A stretch of 64,000 bases of DNA, taken from the NCBI GenBank assembly GCA_015207155.1, contig JADEXK010000009.1, positions 45,791 to 109,790 of the forward strand, in the 5' to 3' direction. The notes beneath the pieces were generated by a model. It had not been told where the DNA came from. It was given only the letters and a program-made list of their open reading frames with translations, and did no database searches. Position numbers and translations under genes: made by a program. This DNA comes from Nostocales cyanobacterium LEGE 11386 (GTDB lineage: Bacteria; Cyanobacteriota; Cyanobacteriia; Cyanobacteriales; Nostocaceae). This document shows, in pieces, positions 55,130 to 64,000 of the stretch (positions are counted from its first letter, which is position 1; the number at the start of each line of letters is the position of its first letter).

Positions 55130-55579
55130 ATGTCCCAAGTTTTTACCCAATCGATTCAAATTAATGCCACAGCCACAGTGGTAGAGCGCTGCATTACCGA
55201 CTTAACACTCATGCACCGTTGGCTGAATCCCGCCCTCTGTTGCGAACCTGTGGGCGAAACTTGGAGTACTGATGTTGGTAGTCAAAGTCGGTTTGTCATT
55301 CAAATTCCTTTACTTAAACCCAGCTTAAATAGCGTTGTTGTAGAACGGCAACCGGGTTTAGTTGTTTGGGAATTTCAAGGATTTTTCCGAGGGCGCGATC
55401 GCTGGGAATGTCAACCGTTAGCACAGGGAACCCTCCTACTCAACCGCTTTGAATTCGATATTCCCAACCCCATAGTCAGTTGGGGGTTCAAAAATTTCGC
55501 CGCCTCTTGGACTCAAGAAGATATGCAAGCTCAACTGCGTCGCCTCAAGCAAGTTGCAGAACAAGTACAAATATTGTGA
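55130..55579 (+). CDS. SRPBCC (START-like) family protein
   Basis: 149 residues from the ATG at 55130. The pattern QVFTQSIQINATATVVERCITDLTLMHRWLNPAL, SRFVIQIPLLKPSLNSVVVERQPGLVVWEFQGFFRGRDRWECQPL and a long C-terminal helix (MQAQLRRLKQVAEQV) fits the polyketide-cyclase/START-like SRPBCC fold, a hydrophobic-ligand-binding cup. No catalytic role evident. The stop lies 6 bp from the stop of the convergent SirB1-type gene, with no room for a separate terminator. Confidence 0.82.
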   Translation: MSQVFTQSIQINATATVVERCITDLTLMHRWLNPALCCEPVGETWSTDVGSQSRFVIQIPLLKPSLNSVVVERQPGLVVWEFQGFFRGRDRWECQPLAQGTLLLNRFEFDIPNPIVSWGFKNFAASWTQEDMQAQLRRLKQVAEQVQIL

Positions 55580-55585
55580 TCTCCC

Positions 55586-56404
55586 TCATTTTCCCAACTC
55601 AGCCAGTAACCGCCGAATCACCACGGCATCTTCAGCATCCGGAACCTTGACTAGATAATTTTCCAAGTCATCAGCCGCTTGGGAATATTGACCAAGTTGA
55701 TAGTAAAGCAAACCGCGATCGCGAACTTCTAAAATTACCTCAGGAAACAGCAGCACAAGTCTTTCAACCGCAGCTAAAGTTTTTTCTAACTTTTGTTGTT
55801 TGAGATAAATATATTTCAAATTCGTCAACATTCTTGCCAAAAATTGTCGATTAGTTATCGGAGCTAAAAAGTCTGGTTGTAAACTCACAGGTTGCTGAAA
55901 CATTTGAGCTAATTGGTCTTCACAATCTTGGGCAAACATGACTTCACCGCGATTAAAGGCATCAACAAAAATTTCCATATCGGGAATATCTGGGCGAATC
56001 AGGAAATGTCCTGGCATCCCCACCCCCACCATAGGAAAGTCAATTCTCCGAGCAATTTCTAGGTAAACCAGCGCCAAAGTAATAGGAATCCCCATGCGGC
56101 GGTCAATCACATCATTTAAAAAGCTATTACAGGGGTCGTAGTAGTCTGTTTGGTTACCAGCAAATCCCAAATCAACGTAGAGATACTGATTGAGAGTTTG
56201 AATCAGTCGCAGAGGATATCGTGAAGCAGGCAAGCATTCTTGAACTTCATCTGCCATTGTGTCCAGAGCGTTGAGATATTCCGCAGTATCAAGGTCAGGA
56301 TATTCTTCCTGAGCAATATACAAAGCTGCCTTTGCTAGGTCAATATGCTCGTCAGGTTGTTGAATTTCCTGGTAAAAATATAATCTTGCTGACGAGAAAT
56401 TCAT
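55586..56404 (-). CDS. SirB1 family protein (transglutaminase-like core plus TPR)
   Basis: 272 residues from the ATG at 56404, preceded by AGGAT at proper spacing; the upstream frame start at 56446 lacks one. The SirB1 core is NSFLNDVIDRRMGIPITLALVYLEIARRIDFPMVGVGMPGHFLIR. The usual catalytic Cys/His of true transglutaminases is not convincing. The C-terminal TPR-like helices (LVLLFPEVILEVRDRGLLYYQLGQYSQAADDLENYL) are typical. The family's exact role is unsettled. Confidence 0.88.
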   Translation of the reverse strand: MNFSSARLYFYQEIQQPDEHIDLAKAALYIAQEEYPDLDTAEYLNALDTMADEVQECLPASRYPLRLIQTLNQYLYVDLGFAGNQTDYYDPCNSFLNDVIDRRMGIPITLALVYLEIARRIDFPMVGVGMPGHFLIRPDIPDMEIFVDAFNRGEVMFAQDCEDQLAQMFQQPVSLQPDFLAPITNRQFLARMLTNLKYIYLKQQKLEKTLAAVERLVLLFPEVILEVRDRGLLYYQLGQYSQAADDLENYLVKVPDAEDAVVIRRLLAELGK

Positions 56405-56746
56405 AAGTAAATCCTGGGTGGAGGTAGATGGAATGAACAGAGGCAATTAAAATCAAATTTATAATGTATTTTTTTATAAGTACATATATAAACTTTAGCT
56501 AACAAATAAATTAATCATTAACCTACATAGATAGATATACAAATTAAAAAAATACGGTAAACCTAACTCATAACTGAAAGGGCATTGGGCATGAAGAAGA
56601 GGCAGAAGAGAAAGAAATTATACTTAGTAATTTCCCTAACTCCCCACTCCTCACCTTCCCCACTCCCCATTCCCGGAATTTGCTAGAGTTAACTCACCAG
56701 GATTTTTCGGTCAAATCTCTGATAACGCCAGCAGACGAGGCTATCC
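56405..56746. other. 342-bp spacer with a purine-rich phrase and CCCCACT repeats
   Basis: AT-rich part (56450-56570), then a GAAGAAGAGGCAGAAGAG phrase at 56591-56610 and a pyrimidine array (CCCCACTC, CCTTCCCC) at 56640-56675, close to the tldD start at 56747. A plausible ribosome site is the CGAGG at 56735-56739. Confidence 0.35.
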
Positions 56747-58219
56747 ATGCTTACAAGTACGCTACTTCTCTCGAACCAAATCCCCACCCTACAATACTCC
56801 TCTACACCAGAGCAATTCGATGAAACCTGGGAAGCCCCTTTGGCTACCCTCCTCGGATTAGGACGCGCCGCCGGCGCTGACTTCATCGAATTATTCTTAG
56901 AACGTCGCAATTACATCAGTTGTCTTGCAGAAGATGACGCTATTACCAGTATTTCACCCAGTCTAGCCACAGGTGCGGGAGTCAGAGTATTTCGCGGCAA
57001 AGCCGACTGCTACGTCAGCACCAACGACCTTTCGTTTTCTGGCTTGAAAGCAGCCTTAGAAAAAGGTCTTTCTATTCTTGGATTACATCTACCTGTACCT
57101 AACGCTTTTATCCCAGAAATCAACCTAGAATTACTGAGAGACTACGCTACAAAAAGAGGTAAAGATGGGTGGTTACCTGTGTGTAGTTCCATCCGGGAAA
57201 TGGGAGAAGTCCTCCTTGATGGTACAGCTCATCTCCAGCGCAAGGCTAGCCATGTGCAATCCCGCCGGGCTTCTTATTTCCGTGATTGGCAAGAAGTTTT
57301 AGTTGCTGCCAGTGATGGCACATTTGCTCGTGATATTCGCCTCACTCAATCGGTAGGCTTTAACCTCTTGTGTGCTGATGGTGCTAATCGCGCCTCTATC
57401 GGTGAACGTGCTGGCAACACTAGTGATGCTAACTTCCTGAGAACTTGGGATTATCAACAAGCATCTGAGCAAATTGCCGAATCTGCCGGGAAAATGCTCT
57501 ATGCAGATTATGTTGAATCAGGCACTTACCCCATCATCATGGCAAATCACTTCGGTGGAGTCATTTTCCATGAAGCTTGCGGACACCTACTAGAAACAAC
57601 TCAAATTGAACGCAAAACTACTCCCTTTGCAGACAAAAAAGGCGAAAAAATTGCCCATGAAAGTCTGACAGCCTGGGATGAAGGACGAGCAGAAAACGCC
57701 TTCGGTACAATTGACATGGATGACGAAGGTATGCCTGCTCAAAGAACACTATTAATAGAAAAAGGTGTTCTGAAAAACTTCTTAGCAGACAGAACAGGTT
57801 CTTCGCGCACCGGACATCCTAGAACCGGGAGTGGCCGCCGCCAGAATTATACTTTTGCCGCAGCTAGTCGGATGCGGAATACCTATATTGCTCCTGGCGA
57901 ATACAGCATTGACAATTTATTTAACTCTGTTGATAAAGGCATTTACTGTAAGAAAATGGGTGGCGGTAGCGTTGGCGCCACAGGTCAATTTAACTTTGGT
58001 GTAGATGAAGCTTATTTGATTGAAAACGGCAAAATTACTAAACCGCTCAAAGGTGCCATCCTCATTGGTGAAGCTAAGGAAATTATGAACAAAATTTCCA
58101 TGTGTTCCCAAGATTTGGAACTTGCGCCTGGATTCTGTGGTTCCGTCAGTGGCAGTATCTACACCACAGTAGGACAACCCCACATCAAAGTTGATTCTAT
58201 TACCGTAGGCGGAAGATAA
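56747..58219 (+). CDS. tldD: TldD-type metalloprotease subunit
   Basis: 490 residues. The zinc-binding HExxxH motif lies in [14 protein letters not shown], followed by the family's later [47 protein letters not shown] and [24 protein letters not shown]. TldD pairs with TldE (PmbA) to form a heterodimeric protease that threads and degrades short unfolded peptides and matures some RiPPs (microcin B17) and CcdA antitoxin. Its partner follows 99 bp downstream. The N-terminus fits the cyanobacterial form. Confidence 0.94.
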   Translation: MLTSTLLLSNQIPTLQYSSTPEQFDETWEAPLATLLGLGRAAGADFIELFLERRNYISCLAEDDAITSISPSLATGAGVRVFRGKADCYVSTNDLSFSGLKAALEKGLSILGLHLPVPNAFIPEINLELLRDYATKRGKDGWLPVCSSIREMGEVLLDGTAHLQRKASHVQSRRASYFRDWQEVLVAASDGTFARDIRLTQSVGFNLLCADGANRASIGERAGNTSDANFLRTWDYQQASEQIAESAGKMLYADYVESGTYPIIMANHFGGVIFHEACGHLLETTQIERKTTPFADKKGEKIAHESLTAWDEGRAENAFGTIDMDDEGMPAQRTLLIEKGVLKNFLADRTGSSRTGHPRTGSGRRQNYTFAAASRMRNTYIAPGEYSIDNLFNSVDKGIYCKKMGGGSVGATGQFNFGVDEAYLIENGKITKPLKGAILIGEAKEIMNKISMCSQDLELAPGFCGSVSGSIYTTVGQPHIKVDSITVGGR

Positions 58220-58238
58220 AGAATTCTTCGTGTCTTGG

Positions 58239-58267
58239 TGTCTTCGTGGTGATGAACCACAAAGACA
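58239..58267. repeat. hairpin made of the dispersed ACCACAAAGACAC phrase, between tldD and tldE
   Basis: TGTCTTCGTGGT (58239-58250) pairs with ACCACAAAGACA (58256-58267), 11 of 12, around GATGA. Further outward the two sides stay roughly complementary (TTCGTGTCTTGG and CACCAAGG). Sits in the intra-operon spacer and could cause partial termination or mRNA processing. Confidence 0.6.
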
Positions 58268-58318
58268 CAAAGTCACCAAGGAAATCCAAAATCTAAAATT
58301 CCCAATCTAAAATTGACT

Positions 58319-59659
58319 ATGCCGAATATCACAGAAATTGCGAATAATGCCAAGGAAAATGCTAGTAAACTTGGGATTAAGAAATTTGACATTTATGGCT
58401 CAACAATAGATGAAACTAGTGTCCAAGTAGATCAAGGTGAGCCGAAACAAGTTAAGGCTTCTAATCGCTCTGGGGTGACTGTTCGTGTCTGGAATGAAGA
58501 CAATACAATGGGTGTTACCAGCACAACAGATGTAGATCCCAAGGGACTAGAATTAGCTTTAAAAACTGCCTACGAAGCTAGTTTTTTTGGTGTTAAGGAA
58601 AATGTTCCTGATTTTAGTCCAGAAGCAACTATGCCTATACCCAATACACCTCAAGAAAAAGCACCCCAAGCACCTGTTTCTGAACTCATAAATAGTCTCC
58701 TTGGCGCTGAAAAAGAACTTTTAGCAGCGCATCAGGCTATCAAAGGAGTACCATATAATGGTTTAGCTCAAAGAGATATTGATAGATTCTATCTCAATAG
58801 CGATGGCGCAACCAGAATTGAATCTCATTCTTTAGCGTCGATTTATCTTTACAGCAAAACCGAAGAAGACGGAAAAAAACCGCGTAGTGGTAACGCTTTT
58901 AGAATTAACCGGAGTTTAAATAATTTAGATATTAATGGTTGTATTCAGGAAACAGCAGAAAAAACTATCAGTCACTTGAATTATGAAAAAATCAAGTCTG
59001 GTAAATATCGAGTTGTTTTCTCTCCTGATGCTTTTTTAAGTTTATTGGGTGCTTTTTCTAACTTATTTAATGCTCAAAGTATTTTGGATCATCAAAGTTT
59101 ATCTAATCCTGAGGATTTAGGAAAGCAAGTTGCTTCACCTCTGCTTTCAGTTTATGATGATGCATTGCACCCTGCTAACGTGGCGGCGGAAACTTTTGAT
59201 GGTGAAGGAACTCCTACTCGTCAGGTTTCACTGATTGAAAATGGTGTTTTAAAAGGATTTCTGCACAGTGCAGGAACTGCTAAAAGAATGAATACTCAGC
59301 CAACAGGTAATGCCAGTATTGGTGCAAAAGTTAGTGTTAGTCCCAACTTCTATCATGTTTTTGCAGCAACATCACCTGAGGAAGAGTTAAGCTTAGACAC
59401 TGCTGAAAATGTGATTTTTATCGATGATTTACAAGCTCTCCATGCAGGAGTGAAATCTTTACAAGGCTCGTTTTCTTTACCTTTTGATGGTTGGCTAGTT
59501 AACAAAGGTGTCAGGACGAGCGTTGAGTCAGCAACTGTTGCTGGTGATTTCTTAGAACTCCTGAAGTCGATTATCTATGTGGAAAAAGAAGTAGAGCTAA
59601 CTCCTGGTGGAGTATGTCCTAAAGTTTGGGTTGATCAACTCTCAATTACTGGTGAGTAA
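58319..59659 (+). CDS. pmbA: TldE/PmbA subunit, non-catalytic partner of TldD
   Basis: 446 residues from the ATG at 58319, chosen over a TTG two codons earlier. It shares the TldD fold but lacks HExxxH at the equivalent place. Diagnostic segments: VQVDQGEPKQVKASNRSGVTVRVW, NVAAETFDGEGTPTRQVSLIENGVLKGFLHSAGTAKRM, and GDFLELLKSIIYVEKEVELTPGGVCPKVWVDQLSITG. Works with TldD as a protease/peptide-maturation complex. Same-strand partner downstream of tldD. Confidence 0.93.
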   Translation: MPNITEIANNAKENASKLGIKKFDIYGSTIDETSVQVDQGEPKQVKASNRSGVTVRVWNEDNTMGVTSTTDVDPKGLELALKTAYEASFFGVKENVPDFSPEATMPIPNTPQEKAPQAPVSELINSLLGAEKELLAAHQAIKGVPYNGLAQRDIDRFYLNSDGATRIESHSLASIYLYSKTEEDGKKPRSGNAFRINRSLNNLDINGCIQETAEKTISHLNYEKIKSGKYRVVFSPDAFLSLLGAFSNLFNAQSILDHQSLSNPEDLGKQVASPLLSVYDDALHPANVAAETFDGEGTPTRQVSLIENGVLKGFLHSAGTAKRMNTQPTGNASIGAKVSVSPNFYHVFAATSPEEELSLDTAENVIFIDDLQALHAGVKSLQGSFSLPFDGWLVNKGVRTSVESATVAGDFLELLKSIIYVEKEVELTPGGVCPKVWVDQLSITGE

Positions 59660-59697
59660 AACTTAAGAGTTAGGAGTGATTGATTAACTCTTAACTC

Positions 59698-60138
59698 TTA
59701 TTCTTCACCGCCAACACCAAGATTTATATTAAATCCATCAGCACCATTTAAATTAGTCCCAATCATGACTGCACCATCTACTTGAGCATTATATAAGTGA
59801 GTATCGCTCAAATCGGCATTCGTCAGATTAGCGTAATTAAAGGTAGTACCACCAGCAAAAGCTGCTGAGAGATTAGCAGACATCAAATTAGCACCAGTTA
59901 AATCTGCGCCTTCTAAGTTAGCATGTTCTAAATTTGCACCTTTTAAATTTGCATTCCGCAAATCAACACCAATCAGGTGAGCGCCTTTGAGATTAGCATT
60001 TGTTAAATCACAACCGTAACATTCTCTAGTCTCTAGTAACTGCTGTACAAGAGCAGATTTCTCGGTTGTAGCAGAAACAGGAGCCGCTAAAGTTAGCGTA
60101 CTGAATAACGCTGCTGCCGTCAAAAATATTGGTTTCAT
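59698..60138 (-). CDS. secreted pentapeptide-repeat protein
   Basis: 146 residues. Signal peptide MKPIFLTAAALFSTLTLAAPVSA, then a short helix with CYGC, then pentapeptide repeats of A(N/D)LXX type (ANLKG, ANLEG, ADLTG, ANLMS, ANLSA, ADLSD) over about 90 residues, which fold as a right-handed quadrilateral beta helix. Periplasmic or thylakoid-lumen location likely. Biochemical role of such cyanobacterial proteins is unknown. The stop lies 39 bp from that of tldE. Confidence 0.92.
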   Translation of the reverse strand: MKPIFLTAAALFSTLTLAAPVSATTEKSALVQQLLETRECYGCDLTNANLKGAHLIGVDLRNANLKGANLEHANLEGADLTGANLMSANLSAAFAGGTTFNYANLTNADLSDTHLYNAQVDGAVMIGTNLNGADGFNINLGVGGEE

Positions 60139-60583
60139 ATTTATTCACCTACAAAATTTCTAAAAGTTAATTCAATAACTTCTATAGTTCCATTGTCCCA
60201 AATTATTGAATTTTGTCCTCTGGCGATCGGAGGAATTTACTGATTAAACTGAGTCAAAATCTAGATTCAGTATATTACCTGAGTTAGAGAAGTGATACTT
60301 TAAGTTGTATCTTATACCAGCATTAAAAACTACTTGATATTTCTCACGTCAGGCTAATTGCAATGGTCATCTAAAAGATCAATACTGTTTGATAGGCTAA
60401 AACTCAATATTCCCGTAGTGGCGTGGCAAGCCCAAAATAGCAGAAATTGTCATGAGGTTATGCGGTAACAAATAAACCTAATCGTAAAGTAATATTACAA
60501 AGCTTGCAAAAATATTGAGAAATTGTCGGTCAGCCACACATGGCTCTAACGTAGAACCTAATAGGAGAGACTTGAGGCAAATT
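60139..60583. other. 445-bp divergent spacer
   Basis: No gene recognised. A small stem TCCTC/GAGGA flanks a GCGATCG core near 60217-60233. The region 60240-60500 is AT-rich without strong dyads. Contains the divergent promoters of the pentapeptide gene and the small membrane protein gene. Confidence 0.2.
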
Positions 60584-60904
60584 ATGATGAACAAGAATAA
60601 TATTCAAAAATATCGGTTTGTCTGTACCCTGACTTTTGGTGATATCTACGGTCAAATTATTGTTTGGTTGATTACAATTACTATCAGTTTGGCATCAGCC
60701 TTGGCTTTAATGGGTGCTAGACGACCAGTGTATGCTTTAGCAACGGTAGGTCTCGTCGTTCTCCTTTCGCTGCCTTTCTTGCTGTTTGCATTTGTCACTA
60801 CATTGTTAAATCATATTGAAGTAATGCCTGTGGAATCAGGAACCAAGACAGAACCCATACCCGGTAATGTTTCCCAGCAACAACCAGTACAAGCAACTAG
60901 CTAG
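60584..60904 (+). CDS. small two-helix membrane protein of unknown function
   Basis: 106 residues from the ATG at 60584, selected by a GAGG site seven to ten bases upstream; an upstream frame adds 23 residues that do not look coding. Two hydrophobic segments (IIVWLITITISLASALALMG and ALATVGLVVLLSLPFLLFAFVTTLL), with a short Arg-rich loop between (ARRPVYA), and a polar tail (GTKTEPIPGNVSQQQPVQ). Not recognised. An intrinsic terminator follows at 61032. Confidence 0.7.
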   Translation: MMNKNNIQKYRFVCTLTFGDIYGQIIVWLITITISLASALALMGARRPVYALATVGLVVLLSLPFLLFAFVTTLLNHIEVMPVESGTKTEPIPGNVSQQQPVQATS

Positions 60905-61031
60905 CTAGAAAATAGAGAACAGGTTACAGGTTGCAGGGGACAGGGTAAGAGATTTTTCCACTCGTGGCTAAATTTAAATCTTGAGATGAAGGCAACTTCA
61001 TCAATATCCAAAATTAATATTTGAAGTGACA

Positions 61032-61060
61032 TCCCTTGCCGATGGCAGGGAATTTTTTTT
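61032..61060 (+). terminator. intrinsic terminator
   Basis: TCCCTTGCC (61032-61040) pairs with GGCAGGGA (61044-61051), one bulged T, around GAT, followed by A and eight Ts at 61053-61060. A textbook Rho-independent terminator for the small membrane protein transcript, 88 bases before the sdhA start. Confidence 0.85.
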
Positions 61061-61147
61061 GTATGCACTCAACGGCAGTCCAAGGTGCTGCCTGGGGAAT
61101 TGGGTTTCTACAATAGAACAGCAGCTTATTGCAGTTGGGGGCTAATT

Positions 61148-62875
61148 ATGCTGGAACATGATGTGATTATTGTCGGTGGTGGATTGGCGGGATGCCGTGC
61201 TGCTGTGGAAATTGCACGAACTGACCCTAGTTTAAATATTGCTGTGGTTGCTAAAACCCACCCCATCCGTTCTCATTCGGTCGCAGCCCAAGGTGGTATG
61301 GCAGCGTCATTAAAAAATGTTGATTCAGCAGATAGTTGGGAAGCACATGCTTTTGATACTGTCAAGGGTTCTGATTACTTAGCAGACCAAGATGCCGTGG
61401 CAATTCTCGCCCAGGAAGCCCCGGATGTGGTGATAGATCTGGAACACATGGGTGTTTTGTTCTCTCGTTTGCCTGATGGTCGTATTGCCCAACGGGCTTT
61501 TGGGGGACATTCTCACAACCGCACCTGTTACGCTGCTGATAAGACTGGTCACGCGATTTTACACGAATTGGTGAATAATTTGCGGCGTTACGGTGTGCAA
61601 ATTTATCAGGAGTGGTACGTAATGCGCCTGATTTTAGAAGAAGGTCAGGCGAAGGGTGTAGTGATGTTCCATCTTTTGGATGGGCATATTGAGGTGCTAC
61701 GGGCGAAGGCAGTCATGTTTGCGACTGGCGGCTATGGTCGCGTTTATAATACTACCTCTAATGATTATGCTTCTACTGGTGATGGTCTGGCAATGACTGC
61801 GATCGCGGGTTTGCCTTTAGAAGATATGGAATTTGTCCAATTTCATCCTACTGGCTTGTATCCAGTAGGGGTGCTGATTTCCGAAGCAGTACGAGGAGAA
61901 GGGGCGTATCTAATTAATAGTGAAGGCGATCGCTTTATGGCCAATTACGCACCTAGTCGCATGGAACTAGCTCCTCGTGATATTACCTCACGGGCGATCG
62001 CTTACGAAATTCGCGCTGGTCGGGGGATTCATCCCGATGGTAGTGCAGGCGGCCCCTTTGTTTATCTTGACCTGCGCCACATGGGCAAAGAAAAAATTAT
62101 GAGCCGTGTCCCTTTCTGTTGGGAAGAAGCTCATCGCCTAGTCGGTGTGGATGCAGTAACTCAGCCGATGCCAGTCCGTCCCACAAATCACTATTGTATG
62201 GGTGGTATCCCTGTGAACACTGATGGTCAAGTTCGCAGCAGTGGCGATAGTTTGGTTGATGGCTTCTTTGCGGCTGGGGAAACAGCTTGTGTGTCTGTAC
62301 ACGGTGCCAATCGCCTCGGTAGTAATTCGCTACTCGAATGTGTAGTTTATGGCAAGCGCACCGGGGCGGCGATCGCTCAATATGTGCAAAAACGGAAGTT
62401 ACCTGCTGTAGACGCGCAACGTTACATTAACGAAGCTCAACAACAAATCCAAGTCTTACTAGAACAGCCAGGAAAATATCGTATTAACCAAGTTCGTCAA
62501 GCCTTTCAAGATTGTATGACAGAGTATTGTGGTGTTTTTCGCACCGCAGAATTAATGCGTGAAGGTTGGCAAAAAATAGCACAATTGCAACAGCAATATT
62601 CTGATATTTATTTAGATGATAAAGGTAGTTGCTGGAATACAGAACTCGTGGAAGCTTTAGAACTGCGGAGTTTGATTGTAGTAGGACAAACAATTATGGC
62701 ATCAGCCCTAAATCGCCAAGAAAGTCGGGGCGCACATTTCCGTGAAGATTATCCCCAGCGAGATGATGCTCATTTCCTGCAACACACAATGGCTTACTAT
62801 TCACCAGCAGGAATTGATATTCAATATCGCCCAGTAGCAATTACTATGTTTGAACCAAAAGAGCGCAAGTATTAA
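61148..62875 (+). CDS. sdhA: succinate dehydrogenase/fumarate reductase flavoprotein subunit
   Basis: 575 residues from the ATG at 61148 with a GGGGG stretch upstream; a longer frame from 61085 is not conserved-looking and overlaps the terminator region. FAD dinucleotide fold [18 protein letters not shown], covalent-FAD His in [14 protein letters not shown], active-site segments [59 protein letters not shown] and [28 protein letters not shown]. Oxidises succinate, feeding the quinone pool in the thylakoid or plasma membrane. sdhB is not adjacent, as usual in cyanobacteria. Confidence 0.95.
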   Translation: MLEHDVIIVGGGLAGCRAAVEIARTDPSLNIAVVAKTHPIRSHSVAAQGGMAASLKNVDSADSWEAHAFDTVKGSDYLADQDAVAILAQEAPDVVIDLEHMGVLFSRLPDGRIAQRAFGGHSHNRTCYAADKTGHAILHELVNNLRRYGVQIYQEWYVMRLILEEGQAKGVVMFHLLDGHIEVLRAKAVMFATGGYGRVYNTTSNDYASTGDGLAMTAIAGLPLEDMEFVQFHPTGLYPVGVLISEAVRGEGAYLINSEGDRFMANYAPSRMELAPRDITSRAIAYEIRAGRGIHPDGSAGGPFVYLDLRHMGKEKIMSRVPFCWEEAHRLVGVDAVTQPMPVRPTNHYCMGGIPVNTDGQVRSSGDSLVDGFFAAGETACVSVHGANRLGSNSLLECVVYGKRTGAAIAQYVQKRKLPAVDAQRYINEAQQQIQVLLEQPGKYRINQVRQAFQDCMTEYCGVFRTAELMREGWQKIAQLQQQYSDIYLDDKGSCWNTELVEALELRSLIVVGQTIMASALNRQESRGAHFREDYPQRDDAHFLQHTMAYYSPAGIDIQYRPVAITMFEPKERKY

Positions 62876-63195
62876 ACTCAGAACATTATAGGGGATATAA
62901 TTATTCCCTATCTTATGACCAGACGTTAACTTTTAGACCCAATTGCACTTAAACTAGCACATAGCACAATTTTATCAGTCAAATAGATAGGCAATCATCA
63001 TGATTACTGATGATGTAGATTGATATTTTTTTATTTGCTAAAAGAATTTATGTGTGAGAATCTTGACATATAGCAATTCATCTTAGTTGTGATAGCTTGC
63101 GTGACGTAGCCATAAATCATCTTTACAAACCTGCCAAGTACGCCAATAAAAGCCAGCTAAAAAATGAACTTTCATAAATCATTTGGGATTGCTAT
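62876..63195. other. 320-bp spacer bearing an 11-bp inverted repeat
   Basis: CATATAGCAAT (63067-63077) is the exact inverse of ATTGCTATATG (63188-63198). The latter includes the ATG of the next gene. The block of 132 bp looks like a small mobile or repeat element. The remaining 62880-63060 is AT-rich with no ORF seen. Confidence 0.45.
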
Positions 63196-63759
63196 ATGAA
63201 TCAAAAGTTAGGTTCAGTTACTCAAAATTTACTGTCTGGGAAAGCTCAAAAAGTTATGAGAAGAATGCTCGCTCAATCTGCCCTATCATCAGTTTTTGGA
63301 GCCGCACTTGCTTTTTCAAATATCGTGCCAATTCCTGCCCAAGCCCAAACTAGCTGTCCTACAGTCACGAGGCCAGAAATTGCCGACCTTTTCAACCGAT
63401 GGAACAACTCTTTAAAAACGGGTGATCCAAATGCAGTCGTCCGCAATTATGCCAGAAATGGAGTTTTGTTGCCGACAGTTTCCAACAAAGTGCGACGAAA
63501 TCACGATGAAATTAAAGACTACTTTGTGCAGTTCTTGGCACTTAAACCCGTAGGGAAAATTAATTACCGCAACATTCGCCTTTATTGTGGTGTCGCTATT
63601 GATTCAGGGACTTATACATTTACTGTGACAAACAACGGACGAACCGAGCAAGTCCCAGCACGATACACATTTGTGTATAACAGAGTCGGCGATAGATGGC
63701 TCATAGCAGAACACCACTCTTCAGCTATGCCAGAAAGCGTTGCTGCCAGCCCTCAATAG
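63196..63759 (+). CDS. secreted SgcJ/EcaC-type (SnoaL-like) protein
   Basis: 187 residues. A long N-terminal signal segment (LAQSALSSVFGAALAFSNIVPIPAQA) cleaved after AQA, then an NTF2-like/SnoaL cone fold: RPEIADLFNRWNNSLKTGDPNAVVRNYARNGVLLPTVS and RYTFVYNRVGDRWLIAEHHSS. Similar proteins are called SgcJ/EcaC family or CaMKII-association-domain-like; exact function unknown, probably small-ligand binding in the periplasm. Two Cys (about 55 and 131) could form a disulfide. The start codon lies in a repeat arm, so an ATG further in (after KV) is possible. Confidence 0.85.
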   Translation: MNQKLGSVTQNLLSGKAQKVMRRMLAQSALSSVFGAALAFSNIVPIPAQAQTSCPTVTRPEIADLFNRWNNSLKTGDPNAVVRNYARNGVLLPTVSNKVRRNHDEIKDYFVQFLALKPVGKINYRNIRLYCGVAIDSGTYTFTVTNNGRTEQVPARYTFVYNRVGDRWLIAEHHSSAMPESVAASPQ

Positions 63760-63833
63760 TATTGTGCTACTTTTTTGCGAGATTCAGATGGGATTAAATA
63801 TAGCCGTAATCACATAGATTAGGTTATTAGATT

Positions 63834-64000
63834 GGCGTTGTTGCGTGAATAGGCAAAATGGTAAATTTTACTGATCGCCGATGTTTTCTAGCCGCCTATC
63901 CCAACGATGAAGACGAAAGCCCAGTACAAAGTTAAAAATTGGAATGCTTATGATGCAGCCCTCAAACAACGAGGCAGTATAACTTTCTGGCTGGACGAAG
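63834..64000 (+). mobile_element. left end of an IS5-like insertion sequence (cut by window edge)
   Basis: The left terminus GGCGTTGTTGCG at 63834 matches the usual IS5-type tip (GGCGTTG). A transposase reading frame opens at 63907. The right end is outside the window, so length and target duplication cannot be read. Confidence 0.7.
63907..64000 (+). CDS. IS5-family transposase, N-terminal fragment (runs off the window)
   Basis: 31 codons from ATG at 63907: MKTKAQYKVKNWNAYDAALK followed by QRGSITFWLDE. This is the conserved opening of IS5-group DDE transposases (Y-x-V-x-N-W...Y..AL..RGS.TFW). Incomplete because of the window boundary; whether the gene is intact cannot be told. It would move the IS whose left end lies at 63834. 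Confidence 0.82.
   Translation, partial: MKTKAQYKVKNWNAYDAALKQRGSITFWLDE

Noticed and set aside
56640..56675. Yfr1-type small RNA (ACTCCTCAC motif)
   Set aside because: Only a short match within a CCCCACT repeat array; no following hairpin or T-run.
57917..58279. 120-residue minus-strand frame at the end of tldD
   Set aside because: Antisense of the conserved C-terminus of TldD and of the hairpin repeat; no independent support.

Overview
The window is chromosomal DNA of a filamentous cyanobacterium, most likely Nostocales (Nostoc/Anabaena/Calothrix type). The signs are very frequent GCGATCGC (HIP1) octamers, heptameric tandem repeats between genes, a split-intein DnaE C-terminal half, a high-light-inducible protein (Hlip) gene with an exact HLR1 box, a long-form hibernation factor (LrtA type), and many Ser/Thr kinases with WD40 or proline-rich tails. 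I saw no rRNA, tRNA or CRISPR array.

Layout. 1-7.2 kb: truncated WD40 Ser/Thr kinase, GH57 glycosidase, NifU-type scaffold, GAF histidine kinase and a small ribbon-helix-helix protein. 7.6-16.8 kb: lepA, a CcmS-like small protein, an ABC exporter, a prohibitin-family protein, DUF1824, an ABC-F ATPase, peroxiredoxin Q and LrtA/HPF. 17-21 kb: lipB, a cluster of miniature mobile elements, a DUF4336 protein and an AI-2E family permease. 21-28 kb: a possible PD-(D/E)XK protein, the DnaE C half with its IntC segment, gatA, two RodZ-like membrane HTH proteins and a lipase-like hydrolase. 28-35 kb: a type I export operon of HTH protein, C39-peptidase ABC transporter with cyclic-nucleotide-binding-like N-terminus, HlyD adaptor and parvulin-like isomerase. 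36-42 kb: Hlip, a PaaK-like adenylating enzyme and two tandem Ser/Thr kinases that share an unnamed C-terminal domain. 43-50 kb: glycolate oxidase subunits GlcF and GlcE, a three-subunit molybdenum hydroxylase of PaoABC type and a divergent FAD monooxygenase. 51.5-53 kb: an AT-rich pair (P-loop kinase, glycosyltransferase). 53-64 kb: MscS-type TM-repeat protein, SRPBCC protein, SirB1-type protein, TldD/TldE protease pair, pentapeptide protein, succinate dehydrogenase/fumarate reductase flavoprotein, SgcJ/EcaC-like secreted protein, and the first codons of an IS5-like transposase cut by the window edge.

The most informative non-ordinary items are: the split-intein DnaE half; two miniature inverted-repeat elements sharing 12-bp ends and flanked by 7-8 bp target duplications, one inserted exactly at the lepA stop codon and one itself carrying a nested palindrome; a third miniature element with GGCGTTG-type ends and an 8-bp duplication; the HLR1 box upstream of the Hlip gene; the shared C-terminal domain of the tandem kinases; and a kinase start codon that lies inside a heptamer repeat array. 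I did not find a convincing wholly new system. The best candidates for undescribed biology are the tandem-kinase sensor domain and the cargo of the C39/HlyD/parvulin exporter.
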